Source of the DNA: an uncultured Marinicella sp.
Lineage (GTDB): Bacteria; Pseudomonadota; Gammaproteobacteria; Xanthomonadales; Marinicellaceae
NCBI GenBank assembly: GCA_947502925.1
Contig: CANNBS010000007.1
Span: 62,001 to 126,000, forward strand
Direction: 5' to 3'
DNA: 64,000 nt
The stretch's first letter is position 1, and every line of letters starts with the position of its first letter. Position numbers and translations under genes: made by a program. This document shows positions 26,323 to 35,293 of the stretch, in pieces. The notes beneath the pieces were generated by a model. That model was not told the origin of the DNA. It saw nothing but the letters and a program-made list of their open reading frames with translations, and made no database searches.

Positions 26323-27561
26323 TTATGGTGTCTCAAAGCCATTTGCGAAAATAAAGTCTATTATAGGACCATCAATACGGTAGGTGGGGCCACTTTTGGA
26401 CGTGATATATACGTGACCTAAGTGGTCTTCACCGAAACTGGTTACACTGGTGGGGTTAATCACAGGATTCCAGGGAATGGTTACCCACTGATTTTGGTAA
26501 TATTTGGCCAAAGTCAGTTGATTTTTACAAAAGTCAGTAAATATATAATGGTTTCGTAATTCAGTCACCGGTCCACGGTAATTATAACCACCGGTGATTG
26601 AGCAATTGCCGTCGCTGTGAGGCTGTTCAATAATGGGATCGGTGAATGTTGGCAGTGGCGCAGAGCAGGTTGCACCGAGGTTGTTGTTGGCATGAAAACC
26701 CTCACGACAACGCCAGCCATAGTTCTCACCACCGATGGAACTGACCGGTTGAAAATTGACTTCTTCCCATTTGTTCTGGCCGACATCGGCAATATACATA
26801 TCACCAGTCAAGCGATCAAAGCTCCAGCGCCAGGGATTGCGTAAACCCGAGGCCCATATTTCATCACAGCTGTTGTTGCTATTAACAAAAGGATTGTCAT
26901 TGGGAATGCCGTAAGGACCGGCATCAAGTCCACACGCTTCATCGTCCTGTTGTAAGCTGCCATCGACATCAATACGAAGCATTTTGCCTAATAATTGAGT
27001 TAGATCTTGTGCCCGATGATTGGGGTCATTGCCACTACCGCCATCACCCATGCCGATATACAAATAGCCATCGGGGCCAAATAAAATGTTGCCGCCATTA
27101 TGATTACCGAAGTCCTGTTCAATTCGCATCAGAATGGTGGCGGAATTGGGGTCGGCGATATCGGGATTGGCTGAAACCTGATAACGAACAATCATGGTAT
27201 CGCCTTGATTGGGTGAGGCTTTGGTGTAATTAACGAAGAAGTAACCGTTTTGGCTGTAATTTGGATGAAAAGCCAACCCTAAAAGACCTTGCTCGCCATT
27301 AAAACGAACGAGGGAACTGATGTCCAAAAATGGTGTACTCAACAATTGACCATTTTCATCAATAATACGTATGGTGCCGTCTTGTGTGGCAGCAAACAGT
27401 CGACCACTGCCATCATATGCGGATCGAATACCCATGTTGTTAGGGATGTTTGCCACTTCGGTCAAGTACAGACCATTGGGAACCTGACCTAAGGCTGAGT
27501 TTAGCCATAAAAAACTTAAAAACAAAATTGTAATCATTGGTTTTTTCATGGCTGAACTCAT
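26323..27561 (-). CDS. Secreted PQQ-dependent glucose/sorbosone dehydrogenase-like protein
   Basis: A 412-residue exported beta-propeller of the GSDH/YliI (aldose sugar dehydrogenase) family. A signal peptide (about 7-25, ending NSALGQ) is followed by propeller blades with GEQGLLGLAFHPNY, YFFVNYT, NHNGGNILFGPDGYLYIGMG and GLRNPWRWSFD, the family's metal- and PQQ-site region. It may oxidise sugars in the periplasm or outside the cell. The last residues read DFIFANGFETP, nearly the same tail as the metalloprotease remnant (DVIFVDGFE). The gene follows a small exported protein after nine bases, so the two likely share a transcript. Confidence 0.85.
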   Translation of the reverse strand: MSSAMKKPMITILFLSFLWLNSALGQVPNGLYLTEVANIPNNMGIRSAYDGSGRLFAATQDGTIRIIDENGQLLSTPFLDISSLVRFNGEQGLLGLAFHPNYSQNGYFFVNYTKASPNQGDTMIVRYQVSANPDIADPNSATILMRIEQDFGNHNGGNILFGPDGYLYIGMGDGGSGNDPNHRAQDLTQLLGKMLRIDVDGSLQQDDEACGLDAGPYGIPNDNPFVNSNNSCDEIWASGLRNPWRWSFDRLTGDMYIADVGQNKWEEVNFQPVSSIGGENYGWRCREGFHANNNLGATCSAPLPTFTDPIIEQPHSDGNCSITGGYNYRGPVTELRNHYIFTDFCKNQLTLAKYYQNQWVTIPWNPVINPTSVTSFGEDHLGHVYITSKSGPTYRIDGPIIDFIFANGFETP

Positions 27562-27570
27562 TTTTAGGGG

Positions 27571-28056
27571 TTATTTAATGCGTTTAACCTTAACGCTGCG
27601 GTTACCGTCACCACTCAGTGTCCAGGAACCCATAAAGCCCGGTTCAATGGTGACAATTTGTGGTCCGTCTTGATTTAAGCTTATGCGTCCGGTTGAAACT
27701 TGCTTCCAAATTTGGCCGTTTTCGAGCTGATAAAAATTATCACCCAACTGGTTGCTGTATTGTTTAACCAAAAGGGCTTTTATTTCGCTTTCTTCAATCT
27801 CTTGAGTTGTCTTTGCTAAGCCCAAATTCTTTTTACGTTCAGCCATGATTTGTGCCTGTTGTGTTTGGTTGACCCAACGCAATAGAGCGGCTTGTTCTGA
27901 TGGGCTCAATTTGTCGATACCGGTGGCTTGTTTTTCTGACTCAGTCATGTTCGAAAAATCAAGGTCTTTAGCGGCCGCCATTAAAGCCAGTGACAGGCTG
28001 ATAACGATAACAATGGTTTTAGTCATTAAATGCATATTTCTGTTTAAAATTGTCAA
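27571..28056 (-). CDS. Exported hypothetical protein (161 residues)
   Basis: I do not know the family. A signal peptide is evident (hydrophobic TIVIVISLSLALMAAA), with possible starts at 28056, 28035 (MHLM) or 28026 (MTKT). The mature part begins with an acidic helical segment containing KLSPSEQAALLRWV, a charged helix, and then a small beta domain (YQLENGQIWKQV, then IEPGFMGSWTLSG and VKVKRIK). That last part looks like an SH3-like or PilZ-size barrel often seen in exported proteins of xanthomonads (inference). It is upstream of the sugar dehydrogenase gene by nine bases. Confidence 0.75.
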   Translation of the reverse strand: MTILNRNMHLMTKTIVIVISLSLALMAAAKDLDFSNMTESEKQATGIDKLSPSEQAALLRWVNQTQQAQIMAERKKNLGLAKTTQEIEESEIKALLVKQYSNQLGDNFYQLENGQIWKQVSTGRISLNQDGPQIVTIEPGFMGSWTLSGDGNRSVKVKRIK

Positions 28057-28225
28057 TATACATCATATTATAGATAATCAAATGAGAAAAACCCGAAAAA
28101 AGCAGGATTTTATGATTTATTTACAGGTTTTTTTGTTGTATAACATTCTTTTAACACCACAACCCAAAAAAATTGTAAAATATGCGAGATAGTCGAAAAA
28201 AACGCAAACAACCATAGGTAGTACC

Positions 28226-30217
28226 ATGCAAAAAAATACAGTCATAGCCCTCGGTTTACTGTCGCTGGCCAGTCTTGGCCTGACAGTTGCCCATGCCGGT
28301 GTTAAATTAGTCTTAAATGAATCGACGCCACTTGGCATGGTCGGAGATACCAGTTACGATTTAAATAATAATGTCATCGAAATCACCTTGGATCGTCCGG
28401 TGTTATGTAATGTCGCGCCGGGTTATAACACAGGTAGTTTAACCAAACTCAGAATATATGATCCAAACCTGGACATGAAAGGTGGATTTGCGCCCAATGG
28501 TGGGCTTTATTTTGATAATGATGCCGAGTACGTGGTCAACAACGGACAATTTTTCCTCAACACAGACAATCCGGCTAAAGCCCTCTGTGTGAGTGCTGAA
28601 GTTGGTACCTACGATTTAATTTATAAGAGTCCCTTCGAAACCATGCCGCCGTCAGCGGCACAAATTCAGTACGTCGGTTTACCGAGTATTGCGGCACCTG
28701 GTCAGGTTTTGAATTACGAAATACATTTTCATAATCCCAGTGCCCAAACCATTTATTTCGACTTACTGGAATACTGGAATGAGCATTTTGATCATGCCGC
28801 CACCTTAACGCCCGGTGATAATGTCCGGACATGTAATAATGCAGACCCTGCCGTTCAGTGTGTTGTGAATGATTCTGATTCCGGTGTCATAAAAGGTATT
28901 CAGCTGGCCGCCGGTGGTACTTTTATTCTGGAGGTCACCCAAAAAGTCAGTCAAAGTGCACAGATTGGTGCAGAGTTAGACTTTATGGCTGCCGCCTTTT
29001 TAACCGATGGCCTGAATGGTGATTTTTTGCCCAGAAGCTTATCTGAAGATCCATACCCCAATGATCCCCATGTGGTCAGTCAGACAGTGACCGTGGCCAA
29101 CAATACATTACCGGAATTATCCTGGGATGTGGCACCCGGTTCAATGACGACATTTCATGAGGATGAAGTTTCGCCCCAAGTCTTTGAAATTCGTTTTTCC
29201 GATGCTGAGACGGTCGCTCAGGATCTGGATGTTTCGGTCACTGACGATACTGGTAATATCATAGATGTCACAGAAGGTTCGTTGGTACTCGATGGCCTTG
29301 ATGGGACCAAAACATTAACGCTGTTACCGATGGCCAATGCCTACTCAAAATCAGGCAGCCCCGAGCAAATCACCGTAACTGTTACAGATGCTGCGGCCGG
29401 CGAAGCCAGTTTAACTTTTGATGTCGAAGTCTTACCGGTTAATGATGCACCGAGTTTTGCCATGAACTGTTCTGAACTAACCATTAATGAACAAACCCCT
29501 GGTGCCGGCATGACCTGCTCTTCACCCATCGTCCAAAATGGTCAGAATGGAACAGAAGGTGTCTGGGATGATGAATTTATTATAGCTGATTTTAACCCGG
29601 GTCCCAATGAAAGTGATCAAAGTGCCTTGGAATATGAAGTTCAGGTTATTGATAACTCAGATGGTATTTTAGATGATGTCGGATCCGGTGATCCGGTCAT
29701 TATTAACCCGGCCACCGGTGAAGTGTCTGTGGTGACTCAGAATGGTAATTATGGCACCGCCCAGGTTCAAATTCGGGTCAGAGACAATGGTGGCACCACA
29801 AGTGGAAATGGTTGTGGTGCATCGCCCTCCAATCCTGAACATGGTTGTGATGTGTCTGAATGGCAGCCTTTAAATATTGTATCTGAAGCCCCAGTCTTTA
29901 ATTTCAGTGGTGAAATTAATGGCTTGCCACAAGGTAGTTTCGTTAATATTAAACTGCTGGATGCCGGAAACGGAGATAACTTTATTGAAAATGAAAACAA
30001 AGATAATACCAATGGTGATGACCCATTGGCCTTTAGTTTTGATTATGACGCACTGGATCAGTTTAATTACAAATTAGTTATTGATGGTCAGTCTAACGGC
30101 TACAATTGTGATATTGCATCAGCCTCAAGCACTCAGGTTAATCCAGATACGATAACAGGTACCGTTAATGGTGGTGATGTTGATGACATTATTGTCACGT
30201 GTACTGTTATACCCTAA
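28226..30217 (+). CDS. Large secreted protein with cadherin-like/Ig-type domains
   Basis: A 663-residue exported protein: signal peptide to about residue 24 (SLGLTVAHA). It is acidic and rich in Asn, Asp and Gly throughout, poor in Lys and Arg. A first beta-rich region (about 25-285) includes PSIAAPGQVLNYEIHFHNPS, like DUF11-type bacterial Ig folds. A cadherin/dystroglycan-type stretch ends in LPVNDAPSF near 407. The C-terminal part repeats FSGEINGLPQGS and NGYNCDIAS and may be a carboxypeptidase-regulatory-like fold. No LPXTG, no transmembrane tail and no GFE tail. Probably a surface adhesin or matrix protein (inference). It is transcribed alone and has its own terminator. Confidence 0.8.
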   Translation: MQKNTVIALGLLSLASLGLTVAHAGVKLVLNESTPLGMVGDTSYDLNNNVIEITLDRPVLCNVAPGYNTGSLTKLRIYDPNLDMKGGFAPNGGLYFDNDAEYVVNNGQFFLNTDNPAKALCVSAEVGTYDLIYKSPFETMPPSAAQIQYVGLPSIAAPGQVLNYEIHFHNPSAQTIYFDLLEYWNEHFDHAATLTPGDNVRTCNNADPAVQCVVNDSDSGVIKGIQLAAGGTFILEVTQKVSQSAQIGAELDFMAAAFLTDGLNGDFLPRSLSEDPYPNDPHVVSQTVTVANNTLPELSWDVAPGSMTTFHEDEVSPQVFEIRFSDAETVAQDLDVSVTDDTGNIIDVTEGSLVLDGLDGTKTLTLLPMANAYSKSGSPEQITVTVTDAAAGEASLTFDVEVLPVNDAPSFAMNCSELTINEQTPGAGMTCSSPIVQNGQNGTEGVWDDEFIIADFNPGPNESDQSALEYEVQVIDNSDGILDDVGSGDPVIINPATGEVSVVTQNGNYGTAQVQIRVRDNGGTTSGNGCGASPSNPEHGCDVSEWQPLNIVSEAPVFNFSGEINGLPQGSFVNIKLLDAGNGDNFIENENKDNTNGDDPLAFSFDYDALDQFNYKLVIDGQSNGYNCDIASASSTQVNPDTITGTVNGGDVDDIIVTCTVIP

Positions 30218-30237
30218 GCTTGAGAAATATTTCTCTT

Positions 30238-30269
30238 AAAAAAGCAGCCGTTCACCGGCTGCTTTTTTA
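30238..30269 (+). terminator. Terminator after the cadherin-like gene
   Basis: Arms AGCAGCCG and CGGCTGCT with loop TTCAC, an A-run before and seven T after. It lies just before the trmH start at 30286. Confidence 0.92.
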
Positions 30270-30285
30270 TTAAGTCAATACCGCC

Positions 30286-30936
30286 ATGACCCCCGAACGC
30301 TTTGCCACCTTAAAAAAAGTCCTTAATTACCGTCAGCCCGATCTGACGGTGGTGATGGATGGGGTGCATAAACCCCACAATTTTAATGCCATAATCAGGA
30401 CATGTGATGCGGTGGGGGTTTATGAGTCGCATTATATTCCGGTGACAGAGCGATACCGGGAACTGACCAACACCGGTAAAGGCTCGGAGAAATATGTTTA
30501 TGCCCGTCGTCACAATCATTTTTCTGAGATTGGCCCGGTATTAAAAGACCGGGGTTATCAGTTACTAGCGGCGCATTTATCCGATGAGGCCGTTGATTTT
30601 CGTGCCATTGATTTCACCCGACCCACGGCGCTGGTGATGGGTGCTGAACTGGAAGGTTTAAATCCTGAAACAGCGAAGCAGGTGGATCAGCATGTCATTA
30701 TTCCGATGCAAGGTATGGTGGAATCACTGAATGTGTCTGTGGCTTGTGCCATTATGCTCTATGAAGCCCAGCGGCAGCGTTTGGCGGCGGGATTGTATGA
30801 TCAGCCACGCCTGGCACCTGAGGTTTATGAAAAAACCCTGTTTGAATGGTGCTGGCCGAGGGTCGCTGAATTGTGTCAGCAGCAAGGCCGTGATTATCCT
30901 GTGCTGAATGAATCAGGCGAGTTCGAGCCGTTCTAA
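30286..30936 (+). CDS. trmH: tRNA (guanosine-18-2'-O)-methyltransferase
   Basis: A SPOUT methyltransferase that methylates the ribose of G18 in the tRNA D-loop using SAM. The 216 residues contain motif 1 HNFNAIIRTCDAVGV with the catalytic Arg, motif 2 TALVMGAELEGLNPE and motif 3 IPMQGMVESLNVSVACAI, which form the trefoil knot and SAM site. The C-terminal helix carrying Trp-rich FEWCWPRVAEL is typical of the E. coli form. Its 3' end overlaps the convergent ELM1-family gene by 24 bases. Confidence 0.97.
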   Translation: MTPERFATLKKVLNYRQPDLTVVMDGVHKPHNFNAIIRTCDAVGVYESHYIPVTERYRELTNTGKGSEKYVYARRHNHFSEIGPVLKDRGYQLLAAHLSDEAVDFRAIDFTRPTALVMGAELEGLNPETAKQVDQHVIIPMQGMVESLNVSVACAIMLYEAQRQRLAAGLYDQPRLAPEVYEKTLFEWCWPRVAELCQQQGRDYPVLNESGEFEPF

Positions 30937-31863
30937 TAAATCACTGTTGTCCAGTAATTCCTTCACCGGATCAGGCAGGGGATGCGCTTTGTCCAAATCT
31001 TTAAACTCAGATAAGCGATGTTCAATTGACTGTATAAAGCGATGGTGTTTTTTTGACTGAATATAATCTCGGGCCAGTAAAGTCAATGCTGCTTGAGAGG
31101 CACCGGCTTCATTCATCATATTAATACTGTCAGCGGTGACAAAGATTTTATCGGCATTGGCCAGTAATGTCTGATAGGGATTGTCACCATCACGCGTATC
31201 GAGCCATAACGATTCAGTGGGCTTGACTAAGCTTCGTATAAAGCGTTGTGTTTCATGGTTTAGTCTGGGCGAACCACATAAAAATAATTCAGCTGATTTA
31301 AAAGCATCGCGGATATGCTGCAAATCAGCTTTAAATTGCTGCTTAAAATAAGCGTTGTGCGGATTGCCGATAAACAGGGCGATGGTGGATTTGTTTTGGG
31401 GTTGTGAGTGCTGCTGAAACCACCGTGTGTTAAAAGGGTGAAGATTGCCCCGAAACGTAATGGCGCCTGGGTAACGCTGGCGATCATGTTCCGGTATAAG
31501 CACCACATCGATGTCCCGGAAATAATAGCCGGGATTCAGGATATGGACATGTTTTGATTCAGGCTGTCTGTTTTTTTTCAGCCACCGCGCTACGCCGGCC
31601 ATTTGCCGTCCGGTGCTGATAATAAGCCGCGATGATACGGATGATTCAGTCCATTGAGAGCGTATGGATTGCCCAAGACCGATCAGGCGGTAGGGCAAGG
31701 CCCAACGCCAGGGCGCAGGCACGGTGATGTGTTCGAGTTGGTATTGATGCGCCAGTGCTTTGGCCAGTGTGATGCTTTGTATTTCATGGCCGCGGGTGCC
31801 TTCACTCAAGACCCGGGCCATATTCGCTTTATTCAATGTCAGACAGGGTTTATAATAGGCCAT
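30913..31863 (-). CDS. ELM1/GtrOC1-family protein (DUF1022-like)
   Basis: A 316-residue protein of the family named after plant mitochondrial fission factor ELM1. The hallmark VLSEGTRGHEIQS sits at about residues 18-30; ISTGRQMAG, IPEHDR, FIGNPH and FVTADSINMMNEA follow in order, resembling a GT-B fold glycosyltransferase. Bacterial members lie in LPS or capsule loci, as here, and are thought to act on nucleotide-linked sugars; the reaction is unproven. The start at 31863 has an AAAGG ribosome binding site; an internal ATG at 31821 would begin just at the conserved strand. It is divergent from the rest of the LPS cluster. Confidence 0.82.
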   Translation of the reverse strand: MAYYKPCLTLNKANMARVLSEGTRGHEIQSITLAKALAHQYQLEHITVPAPWRWALPYRLIGLGQSIRSQWTESSVSSRLIISTGRQMAGVARWLKKNRQPESKHVHILNPGYYFRDIDVVLIPEHDRQRYPGAITFRGNLHPFNTRWFQQHSQPQNKSTIALFIGNPHNAYFKQQFKADLQHIRDAFKSAELFLCGSPRLNHETQRFIRSLVKPTESLWLDTRDGDNPYQTLLANADKIFVTADSINMMNEAGASQAALTLLARDYIQSKKHHRFIQSIEHRLSEFKDLDKAHPLPDPVKELLDNSDLLERLELA

Positions 31864-31969
31864 TATTATAGTGACCTTTGTCCAAAAGGTACATCATGTA
31901 TCAGACAAGGCATGCCTGAGTTTAAAACCATATAGCACAGGCATAACAGCCGTTTATAGAGGAATAACC

Positions 31970-32155
31970 ATGAGTAAAGAATTGGCCAATGCCCAGAAAG
32001 TTTACTTTGTCACCAAAAAGGACTTGCCGTTAAGTTGTCCCGGTGATGATATGACTCTGTGGAATTCGCACCCCAAAGTCTATTTACCGATTGCTAAAAC
32101 CGGTGAAGAAATGTGCGAATATTGCGGGGCTAAATATATCCTGAAAGACGAATAA
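31970..32155 (+). CDS. CHCC-type zinc-finger protein (61 residues)
   Basis: A small protein with the zf-CHCC pattern: Cys in LSCPGDD, His in NSHPKVYL, then CEYCGAKY. The fold matches the C-terminal part of mitochondrial NDUFS6; bacterial members are often found next to LPS core genes and remain uncharacterised. The ATG at 31970 with AGAGGAATAACC upstream is chosen; a longer in-frame start lacks support. It precedes the GT4 gene by 48 bases. Confidence 0.85.
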   Translation: MSKELANAQKVYFVTKKDLPLSCPGDDMTLWNSHPKVYLPIAKTGEEMCEYCGAKYILKDE

Positions 32156-32203
32156 AGTGCCCGGGTTTTCGGCGCTTTCGCCCTATCTAAAATAGGCCGG
32201 CCC

Positions 32204-33310
32204 ATGCAAGGCTCGGCGTCACTGACTGTCTTACAAATTCTCCCGGCACTTAATATGGGTGGTGTAGAGCGCGGCACGGTGGAATTTGCCCGTTATTTAA
32301 AAGCCAGCGGACATCGGCCGATTGTGGTTTCCGGAGGTGGTTATCAGGTCAAATCACTGGAAGCGGCCGGTGTTGAACATATTCAATTGCCGGTAGGCAA
32401 AAAATCACCACTGACCTTTCGATATGTACCAACATTGAGAAAGATTTTTAAACAATACAATGTCGATATTGTCCATGCCCGTTCACGTCTGCCGGCCTGG
32501 CTGGTGTATTTTGCCCTCCGTAAAAAAACCCGACCGCCTTATTTCGTCACCACCTTGCATGGTCTACATTCGGTCTCACGGTATTCGTCGATTATGGCGC
32601 GCGGTGATGCAGTGATTGCCGTTTCGCAAACAGCGGCTCAATACTTGCAGCAGCATTTTTCTGATTACTTATCTTCACCGCCACAGGTGATTTACCGCGG
32701 TGTGGATGTAGACCGGTTTCGGTATGGCCATCGTGCTGATGATAAATGGGTGGCCGATTTAGAGCAGCATTTTCCGATGCTTAAAGATAGTCAAAAGCTG
32801 TTATTGCCCGGCCGATTAACAGACGTCAAGGGCTTTGAAAACATCATTCCCTGGTTAAAACAAAGTCAAGATAAGCAATACGTATTGGTCACTGCAAAGC
32901 CCGATCAATCGGATTACAGCCAACGAATTAATGCCCAACTCAAGCAATTGGGTTTAGCCGGTAAAGTTATCTGGATAGGTCGTCAGGAAGAAATGGCCGA
33001 TTTATATGCCTATGTGGACATTACCTTATCTGTGAACCGCAAACCCGAAAGCTTTGGCCGCACGGTGCTCGAATCGTTAACGATTGGCACACCGGTGGTG
33101 GGTTTTGATCACGGCGGTGTCGGCGAAATTTTAGGGGCTTTGTTACCCACAGGTCGGGTGGCAGTATCAGAACAGAATGCATTAATTGAACGGATTAATC
33201 AAACCTTGCAAAATCCTCCAAACGTGATACAACAAGCCCAATTCAGTAACCAGCAGCAATTTGAGCAAACCATGGACGTGTACCGACAATTAATGGAACA
33301 ACCACAATGA
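32204..33310 (+). CDS. Glycosyltransferase family 4 (LPS/cell surface)
   Basis: A 368-residue GT-B glycosyltransferase, retaining type. The N-terminal GMGGVE-like loop LPALNMGGVERG is at about 13-24; the C-terminal donor site has GRLTDVKGFENI near 203 and the EX7E motif in PESFGRTVLESL near 284, followed by GTPVVGFDHGG. It probably adds a sugar to the LPS core or an O-chain on the cytoplasmic face. It overlaps the O-antigen ligase start by ATGA, so they are translated together. Confidence 0.92.
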   Translation: MQGSASLTVLQILPALNMGGVERGTVEFARYLKASGHRPIVVSGGGYQVKSLEAAGVEHIQLPVGKKSPLTFRYVPTLRKIFKQYNVDIVHARSRLPAWLVYFALRKKTRPPYFVTTLHGLHSVSRYSSIMARGDAVIAVSQTAAQYLQQHFSDYLSSPPQVIYRGVDVDRFRYGHRADDKWVADLEQHFPMLKDSQKLLLPGRLTDVKGFENIIPWLKQSQDKQYVLVTAKPDQSDYSQRINAQLKQLGLAGKVIWIGRQEEMADLYAYVDITLSVNRKPESFGRTVLESLTIGTPVVGFDHGGVGEILGALLPTGRVAVSEQNALIERINQTLQNPPNVIQQAQFSNQQQFEQTMDVYRQLMEQPQ

Positions 33311-34548
33311 ATCCGGTTCGCCGACAACAATGGATGATGGTGGTTTTATTGGTGGCTGTCTGGGCCTTGTTACCATTTGGTCGGCTGTCAGAAATCCCTG
33401 TTTTGGTTTTGGCCATTATGGGCATCGGTATCACTTTCCGGCATCGGGTGCTGCTCAGTAAACAGCCGTGGTTTATCGGTTTAACGGTACTATCGGGTTT
33501 GTATTTCCTGTTAACACTGGTCAGTTCGCTTGATTCTTACTGGCCGCAAAAAAGTTTTTTAGTGAGTTTTGCGTCCTGGCGGTTTTATTTTATGGGCGTG
33601 GCGGTGCTGTGGTTAAGCACGTTAAAGCAAAACAGACAGGAAACAACCGCATATTCAGCGCACGAACTGACACTCATTGTGACCCGAATTATGGCCATTG
33701 TGGCCTTATTCTGGAGTCTGGATGCGATTGTTCAGGCCATCTTAGGTTATGATTTATTTGCCCGTCAATCTTATCCGGGAAGGTTAACAGGCATTTTTGG
33801 TGACAATGTTAAACTCGGTCCGGTGCTGGCCCTGATGTTACCGGTTGTGCTGATTTGGACACGCCTTCAGCGTCGCTGGATTCGCTGGCTGTCGCTGGTG
33901 GCGATTATGGTGGCCATCTTATTGTCCGGAACACGCTCAGCCTGGCTAATGATGCTGTTTATCGGCTTTTTATTTGCCTGGCAGTTTATACCTAAATCCC
34001 GCTGGCTGACTTTACTAAAAGCGGGGTTGTTGGTGCTGGCCATGAGCTGGATAATGGCCATGCTGGTGCCCGATTTCCAGCAACGTCTGGATCGCAGTGC
34101 AGAGATTCTAAAGGGACAGGAAAGTGCGCTGGATTATGCCTTGGCAGATCGCTTGCCGATTTGGGACAGCGCCTGGGAAATGTATAAAGCTCACCCGATT
34201 AATGGCGTCGGCGCCCGGGCTTTTCGTAAAGCCTATCCTGATTTTGCGCCAGAAAACGATCCCTGGATGTTCCGGGACGGCGTTAGCCTGCAGGCCCATC
34301 ATTGGGTGCTGGAATTAATGGCGGAAACTGGTACTTTAGGCTTTGTGTTTGGCCTGGCGTTAATTTTCATCTATATTAGTGTGGTGAAGAATAAATTTAA
34401 ACACCCCGCAGTGTGGCCCTATGCCACCGCTTTATTGGCGGCTTTTCTGCCTGTGGTGTCCCTGTACTCCTTATTTTCCTCCTTTTGGTCCATCTGTTTA
34501 TGGTGGCTGGTGATTGTCAGTTTTATGGGGGTCAGCAGTGAAGACTAA
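33307..34548 (+). CDS. O-antigen ligase family membrane protein (WaaL-like)
   Basis: A 413-residue polytopic inner-membrane protein with about ten to eleven hydrophobic helices and one larger periplasmic loop (about 255-345). The loop contains LADRLPIWDSAWEMYKAHP, then GVGARAFRKAYPDF and HHWVLELMAETGTLG, the region where O-antigen ligases keep their essential Arg and His. It would move polymer from undecaprenyl diphosphate to lipid A-core at the periplasmic face. Other Wzy_C-type ligases or polymerases look alike, so the exact substrate is open. Overlaps the next gene by 11 bases. Confidence 0.88.
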   Translation: MNPVRRQQWMMVVLLVAVWALLPFGRLSEIPVLVLAIMGIGITFRHRVLLSKQPWFIGLTVLSGLYFLLTLVSSLDSYWPQKSFLVSFASWRFYFMGVAVLWLSTLKQNRQETTAYSAHELTLIVTRIMAIVALFWSLDAIVQAILGYDLFARQSYPGRLTGIFGDNVKLGPVLALMLPVVLIWTRLQRRWIRWLSLVAIMVAILLSGTRSAWLMMLFIGFLFAWQFIPKSRWLTLLKAGLLVLAMSWIMAMLVPDFQQRLDRSAEILKGQESALDYALADRLPIWDSAWEMYKAHPINGVGARAFRKAYPDFAPENDPWMFRDGVSLQAHHWVLELMAETGTLGFVFGLALIFIYISVVKNKFKHPAVWPYATALLAAFLPVVSLYSLFSSFWSICLWWLVIVSFMGVSSED

Positions 34549-35293
34549 TATCAGCGTGGTGATTACCACCTTTAATGCCGAGAAAACCATCACCCGCTGC
34601 TTAGAAAGTGTGCAATGGGCCGATGAAGTGATTGTTCTGGATTCTTACAGCGATGATAATACGCTGGCCATAATTGAACAATTTCCCGATGTGATTTTCC
34701 GGCAACAAGAATTTAAAGGCTACGCTCAGCAAAAACAGGATGTCATTGATCAGGCCAACCATGACTGGGTGTTGTTACTTGATGCCGATGAATGCCTGAC
34801 ACCCAAAGCCATCAAGAAAATCCAGCAATGGCAAAAAAAACCACCCAAAGCCGATGCCTATAATATGCCGCGCATTGAATGGGTGTTCTGGCACTGGGCG
34901 CACCCCTGGGTCAAGCGCAACGAATTTATCCGGCTGTTCAGAAAGTCCAAAAGTCATATGAGCCGGGACTTAGTGCACGAATCGATTCAGGTGGACGGCG
35001 TGGTCAAACGCCTCTATGCACCTTTTAAACATTACGGTGAAACCTCGATTCAGGTTAAACTGGACAAAATTAACCGCTATTCTGAACTCTCGGCCCAACA
35101 AAAGTTCGAACGCGGTAAACGCTGCACCCCGATGCGATTATTCTTCTACCCGGTGTTTTATTTCTTCCGCCAATACTTTATCAAGCGGCAAATTTTTAAC
35201 GGTGTCGCCGGTGTTGTCAATGCCACCTTAAACAGCTATTACGCCTATTTAAAGTACGCTAAACTCTATGAGCTTCAACAGCGTAAAGACTAA
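34538..35293 (+). CDS. Glycosyltransferase family 2 (WaaE/KdtX-like)
   Basis: An inverting GT-A glycosyltransferase of 251 residues from GTG 34538. The N-terminal VVITTFNAEKTITRCLESV, the VLDSYSDDNT strand and the DXD motif in LLDADECL near 84 are intact; the C-terminal part has WVKRNEFIRLFRK and a hydrophobic FFYPVFYFFRQYF stretch that should attach to the membrane. WaaE-type enzymes add glucose to the first heptose of the LPS core; the acceptor here is inferred from context. The GTG start lies inside the end of the ligase gene. Confidence 0.92.
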   Translation: MKTNISVVITTFNAEKTITRCLESVQWADEVIVLDSYSDDNTLAIIEQFPDVIFRQQEFKGYAQQKQDVIDQANHDWVLLLDADECLTPKAIKKIQQWQKKPPKADAYNMPRIEWVFWHWAHPWVKRNEFIRLFRKSKSHMSRDLVHESIQVDGVVKRLYAPFKHYGETSIQVKLDKINRYSELSAQQKFERGKRCTPMRLFFYPVFYFFRQYFIKRQIFNGVAGVVNATLNSYYAYLKYAKLYELQQRKD